Origin: Bacteroidales bacterium | GTDB lineage: Bacteria > Bacteroidota > Bacteroidia > Bacteroidales > UBA932 | Direction of reading: 5' to 3' | Assembly: GCA_015060385.1 (NCBI GenBank) | Contig: SUYO01000006.1 | Span: 1 to 64,000 of the forward strand | DNA: 64,000 nucleotides | Part shown: positions 26,871 to 35,135 of the stretch, piece after piece | Layout of the letters: each line of letters begins with the position of its first letter | Position numbering within the stretch: the first letter of the stretch is position 1 | The notes under the pieces: model-generated | The model's input: only the letters and a program-made list of their open reading frames with translations | What the model was told of the DNA's origin: nothing | The model's database searches: none | Translations under genes and position numbers: made by a program

Positions 26871-27129
26871 CTTCGACGTAGTCTGCAAAGGCTTGCAGCC
26901 CTGTGGGAGATATCCTGCACAGGGTCTGCGGCTTCTTTCCCTTGAATCCCTTTTCGATGGTAATGTACCCGGCTTCCGAGAGCTTGTCCAGCTGGACGCT
27001 AAGGTTACCGGCAGTTGCACCTGTCGCTTCACGCAGGTATACAAAGTCCGCCTCTTCGAGATTGACGAGAACAGACATAACTGCAAGGCGCAGTTCAGAA
27101 TGGAGTAACGGGTCCAGTTTCTTGAACAT
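26848..27129 (-). CDS. Winged-helix transcriptional regulator
   Basis: A 93-residue DNA-binding protein of the small winged-helix group often found beside membrane proteins in Bacteroidota. The helix-turn-helix covers about residues 28-58 (DFVYLREATGATAGNLSVQLDKLSEAGYI), with the recognition helix NLSVQLDKLSE, followed by a wing TIEKGFKGKKPQTLC. It is downstream of the membrane-protein gene by 11 bases, so the two form an operon. Autoregulation is likely because a palindrome lies in the operon promoter. Confidence 0.83.
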   Translation of the reverse strand: MFKKLDPLLHSELRLAVMSVLVNLEEADFVYLREATGATAGNLSVQLDKLSEAGYITIEKGFKGKKPQTLCRISPTGLQAFADYVEAIRSYLG

Positions 27130-27140
27130 AGCTAATGGTA

Positions 27141-27719
27141 TTATTCGGCCTTTTTATTCATCATCACACCTGGAATGATCAGGTTCAGGACGGCACCAGC
27201 GGCAAAGAACATCGGAGTGATCCAGCTCTGGACAAAGAACATAGCTATGGTACATCCCAGACCTGTCAGGAATCCTCCGGCAGTGATGAATCTGTTTTTC
27301 AGTACGAGGCCTGTAATGGCAGCGGAGAATCCCAGAAGCACGGCGGTGATGTAACCTGTAAGATGTGGTGCTGTAAATGCAAATACGACGCATAGGACTG
27401 TGGCGAAGATTCCGTATGTGATCCATATCTGACCTATGCTTCTGCTGAGGAAGCTTTTGCCTCCGTTTCTGCATCTGTCTTTCTGGAGTATTGAGGATAT
27501 CGGCCATCCTGTGGCGGGTATTCCAAACCATAGGAAGTTCCAGCTTGCATTTCCTGTCTTCCAGAGCATTATGAAGACTGCTATTGCGAATATCAGCACT
27601 ATAGTACCCCAGATGATCATGGGATATCCGGCGTTCTTTTCAAAATCCCTGCGGCTCTTCTCGATTGCATCGTTGATGATCTGAAGGCTTTTTTCAGGAG
27701 TCATTTCATGTGTTTCCAT
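27141..27719 (-). CDS. Conserved membrane protein, partner of winged-helix regulator
   Basis: A 192-residue protein with an N-terminal cytoplasmic helix (PEKSLQIINDAIEKSRRDFEK) and five or six membrane helices, for example MIIWGTIVLIFAIAVFIMLW and ITPMFFAAGAVLNLIIPGVM. The pattern is familiar from Bacteroidota genes paired with small winged-helix regulators, but no function is assigned. It is the first gene of a two-gene operon whose promoter has near-consensus -33 and -7 elements flanking a palindrome. Confidence 0.75.
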   Translation of the reverse strand: METHEMTPEKSLQIINDAIEKSRRDFEKNAGYPMIIWGTIVLIFAIAVFIMLWKTGNASWNFLWFGIPATGWPISSILQKDRCRNGGKSFLSRSIGQIWITYGIFATVLCVVFAFTAPHLTGYITAVLLGFSAAITGLVLKNRFITAGGFLTGLGCTIAMFFVQSWITPMFFAAGAVLNLIIPGVMMNKKAE

Positions 27720-28038
27720 GTAAAAACTTTGTTTATCAGTTCAACTTTTCGGATCCTGTCCTTACCCTTCCGGACGGATAAGGGCAGTCTCCTCCCTGTG
27801 ATCACGATGCAAATATAAACAAGTTTATAATATAAACCAAATTTAAACGCGCAATCTCATCATAAAATTTATTTTGGCACATAAAAATAAATTTTAGTCA
27901 AAAAGAAACAGAAAAATCTGAACAATCTTTTTTATTATCGTGCAATGTTTTGAGGAGTCTGACGTAGCTTTACTGTACCTCTGGTCATAAGATTTGGAGG
28001 TTTAAATTTTTATACCCATATTTGTAAACAGTAAAGAA
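27720..28038. other. AT-rich intergenic region without a gene
   Basis: This 319-base gap holds the promoter of the minus-strand membrane protein/regulator operon near 27810-27841 and a very AT-rich stretch from 27800 to 28020 before the DUF4160 gene. I see no coding pattern in either strand and no structured RNA that I recognise. Confidence 0.7.
27810..27841 (-). promoter_or_regulatory. Promoter with palindromic operator candidate
   Basis: On the minus strand TTTG (27838-27841) and TATATTTG (27810-27817) are separated by 20 bases, a strong -33/-7 match. Between them lies the palindrome GTTTATA-A-TATAAAC (27823-27837). A symmetric site placed between the two promoter elements is what a repressor would use. 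The operon encodes a winged-helix regulator. Confidence 0.65.
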
Positions 28039-28272
28039 ATGCCGACATTATTTACGATTTTTGGATTAAGGTTTTATTTTTATTCCGATGAACACCTTCC
28101 GATTCACGTTCATATCAGAAACTCAGACGGAAGAGCAAAGATTCAGGTAGAGCCTGAAGTTGTATTGATAGAAAACAATGGTATAAAGCCTAATGATATC
28201 AAGAAGGCTTTATTTTTGGTGAGACTATATAAGAAACAGATAACAGAATCCTGGTATGAGTATTTCCGCTAA
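28039..28272 (+). CDS. DUF4160 domain protein
   Basis: A 77-residue protein with the DUF4160 pattern: FGLRFYFYSDEHLPIHVHIR near the start and a KIQVEPEVVLIENNGI strand later. DUF4160 genes are usually next to DUF2442 genes, and this pairing has been suggested as a toxin-antitoxin-like unit; a function is not established. It overlaps the next gene by 17 bases. Base composition is clearly more AT-rich than the surrounding housekeeping genes, which fits transfer. Confidence 0.8.
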   Translation: MPTLFTIFGLRFYFYSDEHLPIHVHIRNSDGRAKIQVEPEVVLIENNGIKPNDIKKALFLVRLYKKQITESWYEYFR

Positions 28273-28702
28273 GCATGATGAAAAGATTCTCAAAGTATGG
28301 TTTGAGAATGAACGTATTTATATTCATACAGATAAAGGGAAAACTTTGTCATTGGCATTGGAAGTGTTTCCGATTCTGAAGGATGCAACACCTCAGCAAC
28401 GTGATGCTGTTGTCATTGAACCGTGGGGTGATGCCATGAGATGGGAAGAGATAGACGAGGACATCCACATCTCCACCTTTTATGAAGATCTGAAGCCGAA
28501 CCATGATAATGATGTCGCCGCCTTGTTCAATCAGTTTCCACAATTGAATGTTTCGGAGGTGGCAAGACTGATAGGAATCCATAAGAGTCTGCTCGCTCAA
28601 TATATCTATGGAGTAAAGACTCCGAGCAAGGACCGTATGAAAAAGATCAAGTCCGTGCTCCATCAGCTCGGACTTGATCTTGCAAAAGCAACCGCTTCGT
28701 AA
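28256..28702 (+). CDS. DUF2442 protein with C-terminal helix-turn-helix
   Basis: A 148-residue protein. The N-terminal part (about 10-75) has the DUF2442 pattern with KTLSLALEVFPILKDATPQQRD and the conserved IEPWGDAMRWEEIDEDIHI. A C-terminal helix-turn-helix covers about 100-145, LNVSEVARLIGIHKSLLAQY followed by KTPSKDRMKKIKSVLHQLG. This suggests DNA binding and perhaps autoregulation of the pair. It overlaps the DUF4160 gene by 17 bases. It is the more likely antitoxin if the pair is a toxin-antitoxin unit, an inference only. Confidence 0.8.
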   Translation: MSISAKHDEKILKVWFENERIYIHTDKGKTLSLALEVFPILKDATPQQRDAVVIEPWGDAMRWEEIDEDIHISTFYEDLKPNHDNDVAALFNQFPQLNVSEVARLIGIHKSLLAQYIYGVKTPSKDRMKKIKSVLHQLGLDLAKATAS

Positions 28703-28762
28703 TTCCATCCTGCGTGGAATGATATTAAGTAACCAAGGTTCTTGTCTGCAGATCAGATGTTT

Positions 28763-28886
28763 GGTGGCCGAACTGTCGGAAAAGTGACAGGTCAGCCACG
28801 GGGTTGAGATGTAATGTGGTGATATTCAGCTGGTTACAGAAAGCAGTGGTGGCCGAACTGTCGTTTAGAAAGCAGTTCGGCCACCA
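28763..28886. repeat. Repeated GGTGGCCGAACTGTCG element with hairpin
   Basis: GGTGGCCGAACTGTCG occurs at 28763-28778 and 28848-28863. The second copy pairs with CAGTTCGGCCACCA at 28873-28886 to make a 14-bp perfect stem with a 12-base loop. The rest of 28703-28961 shows no gene. It lies between the DUF2442 gene and the convergent U32 gene and may end transcription. Confidence 0.8.
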
Positions 28887-28961
28887 ATATCGTTCTATTC
28901 CAGCCAAGAGCCTGCCTGACAGGCGTCCGGCCGGATATCCTTCCGGCGATGTAACTGGAAT

Positions 28962-30311
28962 CTAGTCTTCCTTCCAGATGTAGACCTTGTCGCTGCGGCG
29001 AAGGCGGGACTCTTCGATGGCCTTGCAGGCAACTTCGCTGCATCCGTCGCCGCAGAGGCTGAGTGCCTCTTCGCGGGCGCCGGGAACCACCTTGCTCCAG
29101 TCGATGGCGATGGAGCAGTATGTGCCCTTGACGGCTTCCTGTACGGGCTTAAGGTCTACCCTGATCTCAGGAACAGCATATTCCACGCATCCCGAGGTAG
29201 GACCTATGATGAGGATCTTGTCCCCCACGCTCAGCGAGTATGACTCTACAAGTATCTCGGCGACGCCGAGCTTGCCGAACCAGTTGGTGATCTTTCCGCA
29301 GTAGACCTTCTTTCGGGTCGAGGTGCTGCCGTAGACGTCGCACCATTCTCCCAGGCGGGCTCCCTGATAGTAGCCGTCCCAGAATCCCCTGTTGAACACT
29401 TCCGAAAGCTCCTTCTTGAACGATGCCCCCAGCTCCGGCGTGTACGTGCCGTCACAGACTGCGTCTGCGGCACGACGGTAACATGAAGATACCCTCTTCA
29501 CATATTCTGCCGAACGGGCGCGTCCCTCGATCTTGAAGACTGTCACCCCCGCATCGATGATCTTGTCCATGAACTCGATGGTACAGAGGTCCTTAGGAGA
29601 CATTATGTATTTGTTGTCGATCTCAAGCTGCATGCCGGTCTCCCTGTCCTCGACCTTGTAGGCGCGGCGGCACAGCTGGTAGCATGAGCCTCGGTTCGCA
29701 GATGCTCCGTATTCATGGAGACTCAGGTAACATTTGCCGGAAATGGCCATGCAGAGCGCTCCGTGGGCGAACATCTCGATCTCTACAAGACGTCCCGATG
29801 GTCCGCAGATATGGTCACGGTCGATGACAGCCTTGATTTCCTTGACCTGTCCCAGGTTGAGCTCGCGGGCCAGCACGATGACATCCGCGAACTGGGCATA
29901 GAACCTCAGCGCTTCGGCGTTCGAGATGCTGAGCTGGGTCGAGATATGTACTTCGACTCCTATCTGGCGGGCATAGATTATAGCCGCCATGTCAGAGGCT
30001 ATGACTGCAGTGATGCCTGCTGCCTTGGCTGTGTCAAGGGTACGCCTCATGTCCTCAAGATCCTCTCCGAAGAGGGCGATATTGAGGGTGAGGTAGGTCT
30101 TGACCCCGTACTGCGAGCATATGCGTACTATTTCAGGGATGTCGGTCATCTTGAAGTTGTTGGCCGAGTGCGAACGCATGTTCAGCTTCTCGACACCGAA
30201 ATATACCGAATCCGCTCCTCCCTGGATGGCTGCGTGCAGGCACTCGAAGTTGCCTGCCGGAGCCATTATCTCGAGGCGCTGGCGCGCCGTTGTATTCGTA
30301 ATGGTACTCAT
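28962..30311 (-). CDS. U32 family protein (TrhP/YegQ-like)
   Basis: A 449-residue U32 protein. The N-terminal barrel starts LEIMAPAGNFECLHAAIQGGADSVYFG, the family core is EMFAHGALCMAISGKCYLS, and conserved cysteines appear in ANRGSCYQLCRRAYKV. The C-terminal domain matches longer U32 members of the YegQ/TrhP group, which act in prephenate-dependent 5-hydroxyuridine formation in tRNA; peptidase activity is the older annotation. The start codon overlaps the polyprenyl synthase stop by one base (TAATG), so the genes are cotranscribed. Confidence 0.87.
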   Translation of the reverse strand: MSTITNTTARQRLEIMAPAGNFECLHAAIQGGADSVYFGVEKLNMRSHSANNFKMTDIPEIVRICSQYGVKTYLTLNIALFGEDLEDMRRTLDTAKAAGITAVIASDMAAIIYARQIGVEVHISTQLSISNAEALRFYAQFADVIVLARELNLGQVKEIKAVIDRDHICGPSGRLVEIEMFAHGALCMAISGKCYLSLHEYGASANRGSCYQLCRRAYKVEDRETGMQLEIDNKYIMSPKDLCTIEFMDKIIDAGVTVFKIEGRARSAEYVKRVSSCYRRAADAVCDGTYTPELGASFKKELSEVFNRGFWDGYYQGARLGEWCDVYGSTSTRKKVYCGKITNWFGKLGVAEILVESYSLSVGDKILIIGPTSGCVEYAVPEIRVDLKPVQEAVKGTYCSIAIDWSKVVPGAREEALSLCGDGCSEVACKAIEESRLRRSDKVYIWKED

Positions 30312-31288
30312 TATTTCCTTCTTCCTAAAAGCATGTCAGCATATCTGTGCAGCATTTCCGACCTGACCTTGCCGAGGTTGAGCCTGCCGACTGATTCCAT
30401 CGCCTGGGAGTGGAGCCTCTGTATTTCCTGAATAGCCTCTTCTCCTATACCGAGCTCTCCGTAGACAGCCTTGACTGCTGCAATCTTGGCAGCCTTTTCA
30501 TCATCAGTCGAAATAGGCATGGCAAGGGCTTCAGCCAGCCTTTCCGTACCGGCCTTTTCTATGGCGCGGGTAAGTAGCCAGCTCTTCTTGTTGTTAACGA
30601 TGTCTCCTCCGATGGCTTTTCCGAACACGGCAGGATCTCCGTATGTGTCAAGCCAGTCGTCAGCTATCTGGAATGCAAGTCCGAGGTCGTATCCAAACCT
30701 GTAGAGAAGATCGGCTTCCTGTGCGGAAGCTCCCGCTATGAGTGCACCCATCTTCGCCGAACAGGCGATCAGGACGGCTGTCTTCAGTCCGATCATCTTC
30801 ATGTAGTCGTCCATCGGTACGCTTTCAAGGTTTTCGAAGTCCATATCGTACTGCTGGCCTTCGCACACCTGTGCGGCTGTGTCGGAGAAAAGGGCCAGGA
30901 CTGCCGGCAGTGCGGATGCCGGGGCCTTGGCGATCATCCTGTAGCTTTCGATGGACATTACGTCTCCCGAAAGGATGGCGGTGTTCTCGTTCCATTTCTT
31001 ATGGATCGTAGGTACGCCGCGACGGACGTCGGCATTGTCCATTATGTCGTCATGGATCAGAGTGAAGCTGTGGAAGACCTCGATGGCCGCCGTCGGCGAA
31101 AGGATCTCTTCCGAGAATGAATCCTTGAACAGGGAATACGCTATGAGGCAGAGTCTCGGGCGGATTCTCTTTCCGCCGATTTCGATCATATATCTCAACG
31201 GGTCATAAAGACCGGCAGGTTCCTGAGTGAACTTCAGGTCTTCGAACATAGCCTTGAGGGTGGCTTCGATATGCTTTTCCTGTATCAT
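30311..31288 (-). CDS. Trans-polyprenyl diphosphate synthase
   Basis: A 325-residue isoprenyl synthase that condenses isopentenyl diphosphate with an allylic diphosphate. The first aspartate-rich motif is FTLIHDDIMDNADVRRG and the second FQIADDWLDTYGDP. GGKRIRPRLCL binds the diphosphate. The chain length of the product (farnesyl, geranylgeranyl or longer for menaquinone) cannot be read with confidence. A TACCTTTG promoter element lies 27 bases upstream at 31315-31322 on the minus strand. It is the first gene of an operon with the U32 gene. Confidence 0.92.
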   Translation of the reverse strand: MIQEKHIEATLKAMFEDLKFTQEPAGLYDPLRYMIEIGGKRIRPRLCLIAYSLFKDSFSEEILSPTAAIEVFHSFTLIHDDIMDNADVRRGVPTIHKKWNENTAILSGDVMSIESYRMIAKAPASALPAVLALFSDTAAQVCEGQQYDMDFENLESVPMDDYMKMIGLKTAVLIACSAKMGALIAGASAQEADLLYRFGYDLGLAFQIADDWLDTYGDPAVFGKAIGGDIVNNKKSWLLTRAIEKAGTERLAEALAMPISTDDEKAAKIAAVKAVYGELGIGEEAIQEIQRLHSQAMESVGRLNLGKVRSEMLHRYADMLLGRRK

Positions 31289-31314
31289 AAAAATAAGTGC
31301 TTGACAGTATCAGG

Positions 31315-31322
31315 CAAAGGTA
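31315..31322 (-). promoter_or_regulatory. Candidate -7 element for the polyprenyl synthase operon
   Basis: The minus strand reads TACCTTTG, matching TAnnTTTG, 26 bases upstream of the synthase start. Confidence 0.42.
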
Positions 31323-31362
31323 ATGATTATTTCATTATATTTTTAATTGTATTCCATTTAAC

Positions 31363-31388
31363 TTATTGGGCAAAAGTTTGTCCAATAA
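31363..31388 (+). promoter_or_regulatory. Inverted repeat upstream of the esterase gene
   Basis: TTATTGGGCAA (31363-31373) faces TTGTCCAATAA (31378-31388), an 11-bp near-perfect palindrome with a four-base centre, 33 bases before the esterase ATG. It could be an operator or a 5' leader hairpin. Confidence 0.4.
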
Positions 31389-31403
31389 AAGATGAAACAG
31401 TAA

Positions 31404-32297
<894 letters not shown>

Positions 32298-32325
32298 ACA
32301 CACCACTGAATTTATTATTAATATC

Positions 32326-32691
32326 ATGAAAAAGTTAATTTTTGCGATTACAATCGCCAGCGCAATGCTTTTCTTCGGCACTTGCGACCTCAAGGCACAG
32401 GATTTCGGACAGATGCCAAGCCCGGAGCAGATGGCTCAGATGCAGGCTGACCAGATGAAGGATGTAGTCAAGCTCACTGATGCACAGTATCCTAAGGTTC
32501 TTGAAATCTTCAAGGACCAGACAAAGAAGATGATGGATATGATGGGAGGCGGAATGCCTGATCAGGAGAAGATGGCTGCACTCTTCAAAGAGCAGGATGA
32601 CAAGCTTAAGAAAGTCCTGACTGAAGACCAGCACAAGAAGTGGACTGAACACATGCAGCAGATGATGCAGAATTTTGGCGGAGGTTTCTAG
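32326..32691 (+). CDS. Secreted Met-rich helical protein (unknown)
   Basis: A 121-residue protein with a signal peptide ending DLKAQ. The mature part is helical and Met-, Lys- and Gln-rich, for example KKMMDMMGGGMPDQEKMAAL and HKKWTEHMQQMMQNF. The LTDAQYPKVLEIFKDQ and VLTEDQHKKW spacing resembles Spy/CpxP-like periplasmic proteins of Bacteroidota, though no LTxxQ pair is certain. It follows the esterase gene with a short gap and shares its DFGQMP stretch, so it is likely in one operon. A GC-rich hairpin follows. Function is not known. Confidence 0.72.
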   Translation: MKKLIFAITIASAMLFFGTCDLKAQDFGQMPSPEQMAQMQADQMKDVVKLTDAQYPKVLEIFKDQTKKMMDMMGGGMPDQEKMAALFKEQDDKLKKVLTEDQHKKWTEHMQQMMQNFGGGF

Positions 32692-32709
32692 ACTTTCCTC
32701 TTTACATGA

Positions 32710-32735
32710 ACAACGGGACCGCAAGGTCCCGTTGT
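32710..32735 (+). terminator. Hairpin terminator after the esterase operon
   Basis: ACAACGGGACC pairs perfectly with GGTCCCGTTGT around GCAA, an 11-bp stem with a tetraloop, 18 bases after the stop. No strong T run follows, so termination may be partial. Confidence 0.6.
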
Positions 32736-32761
32736 CCGTATATAATTTCGTTTCTTTATTG

Positions 32762-32769
32762 TATCTTTG
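32762..32769 (+). promoter_or_regulatory. Candidate -7 element before rsgA
   Basis: TATCTTTG matches TAnnTTTG and lies 29 bases before the preferred rsgA ATG at 32799. It supports this start over the track start at 32706. Confidence 0.45.
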
Positions 32770-32798
32770 CACGGCAATATCTGATATCCGTTGAAGCA

Positions 32799-33743
32799 AT
32801 GATAAAAGGAGAAGCTACGGTTGTAAAACATACGGGAAGCCACTATATGCTGTCCCTTCTTCCGGAGTGGGACCTGTTTCCGGCTGTGCTCAGGGGCAAG
32901 ATCCGTCTCAAGGGCTCTTCCGCCACAAATCCTGTGGCGGTAGGGGATGTCGTTACCTTCGAGGCGGAAGGCGATGTTACGTTGGAGAATCCGGCTGTGA
33001 TAACCTCAGTAAAGCCCCGCAGGAACTATATCATCAGAAAGTCGACGAATCTTTCCCGGCAGTCCCATATAATCGCTGCCAATCTTGACAGGGCATTCAT
33101 AATAGCCACGATCGACTATCCGGAGGTCAAGCTCCCTTTCCTGGACCGCATACTTGTGACATGCGAGGTATACAATGTACCTGTCACTATAGTCCTCAAC
33201 AAGGTAGACCTTTACCGTGAGTCCCACAAGGAAATGCTCGAAGCCTTCCATGAAATCTATGAAGGTGCCGGATATCGGGTGATGGAGGTCTCGGCCCTGA
33301 CAGGGGAGGGGATAGAAGAGCTGCGCGAGGCGTGCAGGGGGCATGTATCCCTCTTTTCAGGAGTTTCGGGAGTAGGAAAGTCGTCGCTGATCAAGGCCCT
33401 CGACCCTTCCCTGGATCCCAGGGTGGGAGAGATATCGGAGGCCCATACCCAGGGAAAGCATACGACTACCTTCTATGAAATGTATAGTCTCTCGTCAGGT
33501 GGCTTCATCGTCGATACTCCGGGTCTGCGCGGCTTCGGTCTCGTCGACCTGAAGAAGGAGGAGATCGCCCTTTATTTCCCGGAGATGCTCAAGGCATCGG
33601 AAAACTGCCGCTTCACTCCATGTACCCATACCCATGAGCCGGGTTGTGCTGTGAAGGAGGCGGTCGAGGCGGGGGATATCAGTTATGACCGCTATTCTTC
33701 GTATCTTGGAATGCTGGATGAAGAGGGGAAGTACCGGTTATGA
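32799..33743 (+). CDS. rsgA: Ribosome small-subunit GTPase RsgA
   Basis: A 314-residue circularly permuted GTPase that checks late 30S subunit assembly. The OB fold is N-terminal. The permuted motif order is visible: G4 VLNKVD near residue 130, G1 GVSGVGKSS near 190, then G3 DTPGLRGFG. The zinc-binding segment CRFTPCTHTHEPGCAVKEAV is close to the C-terminus. The start at 32799 (MIKGEATVVKH) gives the usual length. Its stop overlaps the MATE gene start as ATGA at 33740-33743. Confidence 0.95.
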   Translation: MIKGEATVVKHTGSHYMLSLLPEWDLFPAVLRGKIRLKGSSATNPVAVGDVVTFEAEGDVTLENPAVITSVKPRRNYIIRKSTNLSRQSHIIAANLDRAFIIATIDYPEVKLPFLDRILVTCEVYNVPVTIVLNKVDLYRESHKEMLEAFHEIYEGAGYRVMEVSALTGEGIEELREACRGHVSLFSGVSGVGKSSLIKALDPSLDPRVGEISEAHTQGKHTTTFYEMYSLSSGGFIVDTPGLRGFGLVDLKKEEIALYFPEMLKASENCRFTPCTHTHEPGCAVKEAVEAGDISYDRYSSYLGMLDEEGKYRL

Positions 33744-35128
33744 AAAGCATCAACAAGGACATACTGAAGCTAGCTGTTCCGAGCATACTCGCAAACATCA
33801 CCGTACCGATAGTGGGTATGGTGGATATAGCGGTGGCAGGCCATCTTGACACAAGCGCGGCAGTAATGATCGGAGGAATCGCGATCGGCACCATGCTCTT
33901 CGACCTTCTTTACTGGAACTTCGGCTTCCTGCGCGTCGGCACCGGAGGTCTGGCCGCCCAGGCCTACGGAAGGGGAGACCGCAAGGAATGCGCGAAGATA
34001 TTCACCCGTGCGACAGGAATCGCCTTATCCTGTGCCCTGCTGCTGATTGCCATACAGTGGATTTTCGTCAAGGCTGCCTTTCTTGTCGTGGACTGTACCC
34101 CGGAGGTGAGGGAACTGGCTTCGCGATATTTCTTCATCCGCATATGGGCAGCTCCGGCAACGCTGAGCCTGATGGCCTTCAAGGGCTGGTTCATAGGTAT
34201 GCAGGACAGCGTGAGCCCTATGGTCACTGACCTTGTCGTGAACGGGATGAATGTGCTGATGAGCATCGTGCTGGCGCTCGGATTTACAGTCGGAGGATGG
34301 CATTATGAGGGAATGGGCTTCTCCGGAATCGCTGCCGGAACTGTCGTAGCCCAGTATTCGGGACTTCTGACGGCTGTTCTGCTCCTCATGTTCAGATACA
34401 GAAAGAACACCATGTCTGCCCTGCACAGGTCCGACCTTAGGGATGTGTTCAAAGGCAGCGAGACAAGGCGCTTCTTCGTGATGAACGCGGATCTTTTCGT
34501 GCGTTCCCTCTGTTTCATAGCCATATACATAGGATTTACCGTGATATCCGCAAGGTATGGAGACGTGCTTCTGGCGGTAAGTTCCATCCTTATGAAGATC
34601 CTTATGATATTCTCATATTTCACCGACGGCTTCGCCTATGCCGGTGAGGCCCTGACGGGCCGGTACATCGGTGCGAAGGACGGACGGATGGTTCGGCAGA
34701 CGGTCAGGTGGACCTTTGCATGGAGCATGGGAATCGCGGTGATATTCATGGGAATATACCATTTCGCCGGCGTCCCTCTGCTGAAGATGATGACTTCGGA
34801 CCAGGCTGTGGTTGCGGCGGCCGAGGCTTATCTGCCGTGGCTTCTGCTGATGCCGGTGATGGGATGCGCGGCCTTCACATGGGACGGAATATATATAGGT
34901 GCGACGGCATCCAAGGCCATCCGTAATTCGATGCTTTGGGCGGTTGTCGGCTTCTTTGCCGTGTGGCTTGCGGGAAAGGCCTTCCCGGATGTGCCGGCAG
35001 AAACGGCTGTACATATTCTGATGGGTGCGTATTTTGCCCACCTGCTTGCCAGGACCGTGTACCTGACGGTCAGATATAAAACTGTAGTACTGAGGGAGAA
35101 TGCCACGTCGCTTCGCTCCTCACATTGA
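33740..35128 (+). CDS. MATE family efflux transporter (DinF-like)
   Basis: A 462-residue inner-membrane protein with twelve hydrophobic segments. The N-terminus, KDILKLAVPSILANITVPIVGMVDIAVAGHLD, and the GGLAAQAYGRGDRKE loop are typical of the DinF branch of MATE exporters. GYTF-like repeats appear in the second half. The substrate is unknown. The start overlaps rsgA by four bases. The last eleven residues (RENATSLRSSH) are encoded by a dispersed repeat element, and the natural end may have been near TVRYKTVVL. Confidence 0.88.
   Translation: MKSINKDILKLAVPSILANITVPIVGMVDIAVAGHLDTSAAVMIGGIAIGTMLFDLLYWNFGFLRVGTGGLAAQAYGRGDRKECAKIFTRATGIALSCALLLIAIQWIFVKAAFLVVDCTPEVRELASRYFFIRIWAAPATLSLMAFKGWFIGMQDSVSPMVTDLVVNGMNVLMSIVLALGFTVGGWHYEGMGFSGIAAGTVVAQYSGLLTAVLLLMFRYRKNTMSALHRSDLRDVFKGSETRRFFVMNADLFVRSLCFIAIYIGFTVISARYGDVLLAVSSILMKILMIFSYFTDGFAYAGEALTGRYIGAKDGRMVRQTVRWTFAWSMGIAVIFMGIYHFAGVPLLKMMTSDQAVVAAAEAYLPWLLLMPVMGCAAFTWDGIYIGATASKAIRNSMLWAVVGFFAVWLAGKAFPDVPAETAVHILMGAYFAHLLARTVYLTVRYKTVVLRENATSLRSSH
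35097..35125. repeat. Fragment of the GAGGAGCGAAGCGACGTGGCATTC dispersed repeat
   Basis: The plus strand reads GAATGCCACGTCGCTTCG followed by CTCCTCACA, the reverse complement of the widespread bacterial repeat built on GAGGAGCGAAGCGACG. It spans the MATE 3' end and ends seven bases before the next gene's leader. Confidence 0.6.
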
Positions 35129-35135
35129 CATAGAT

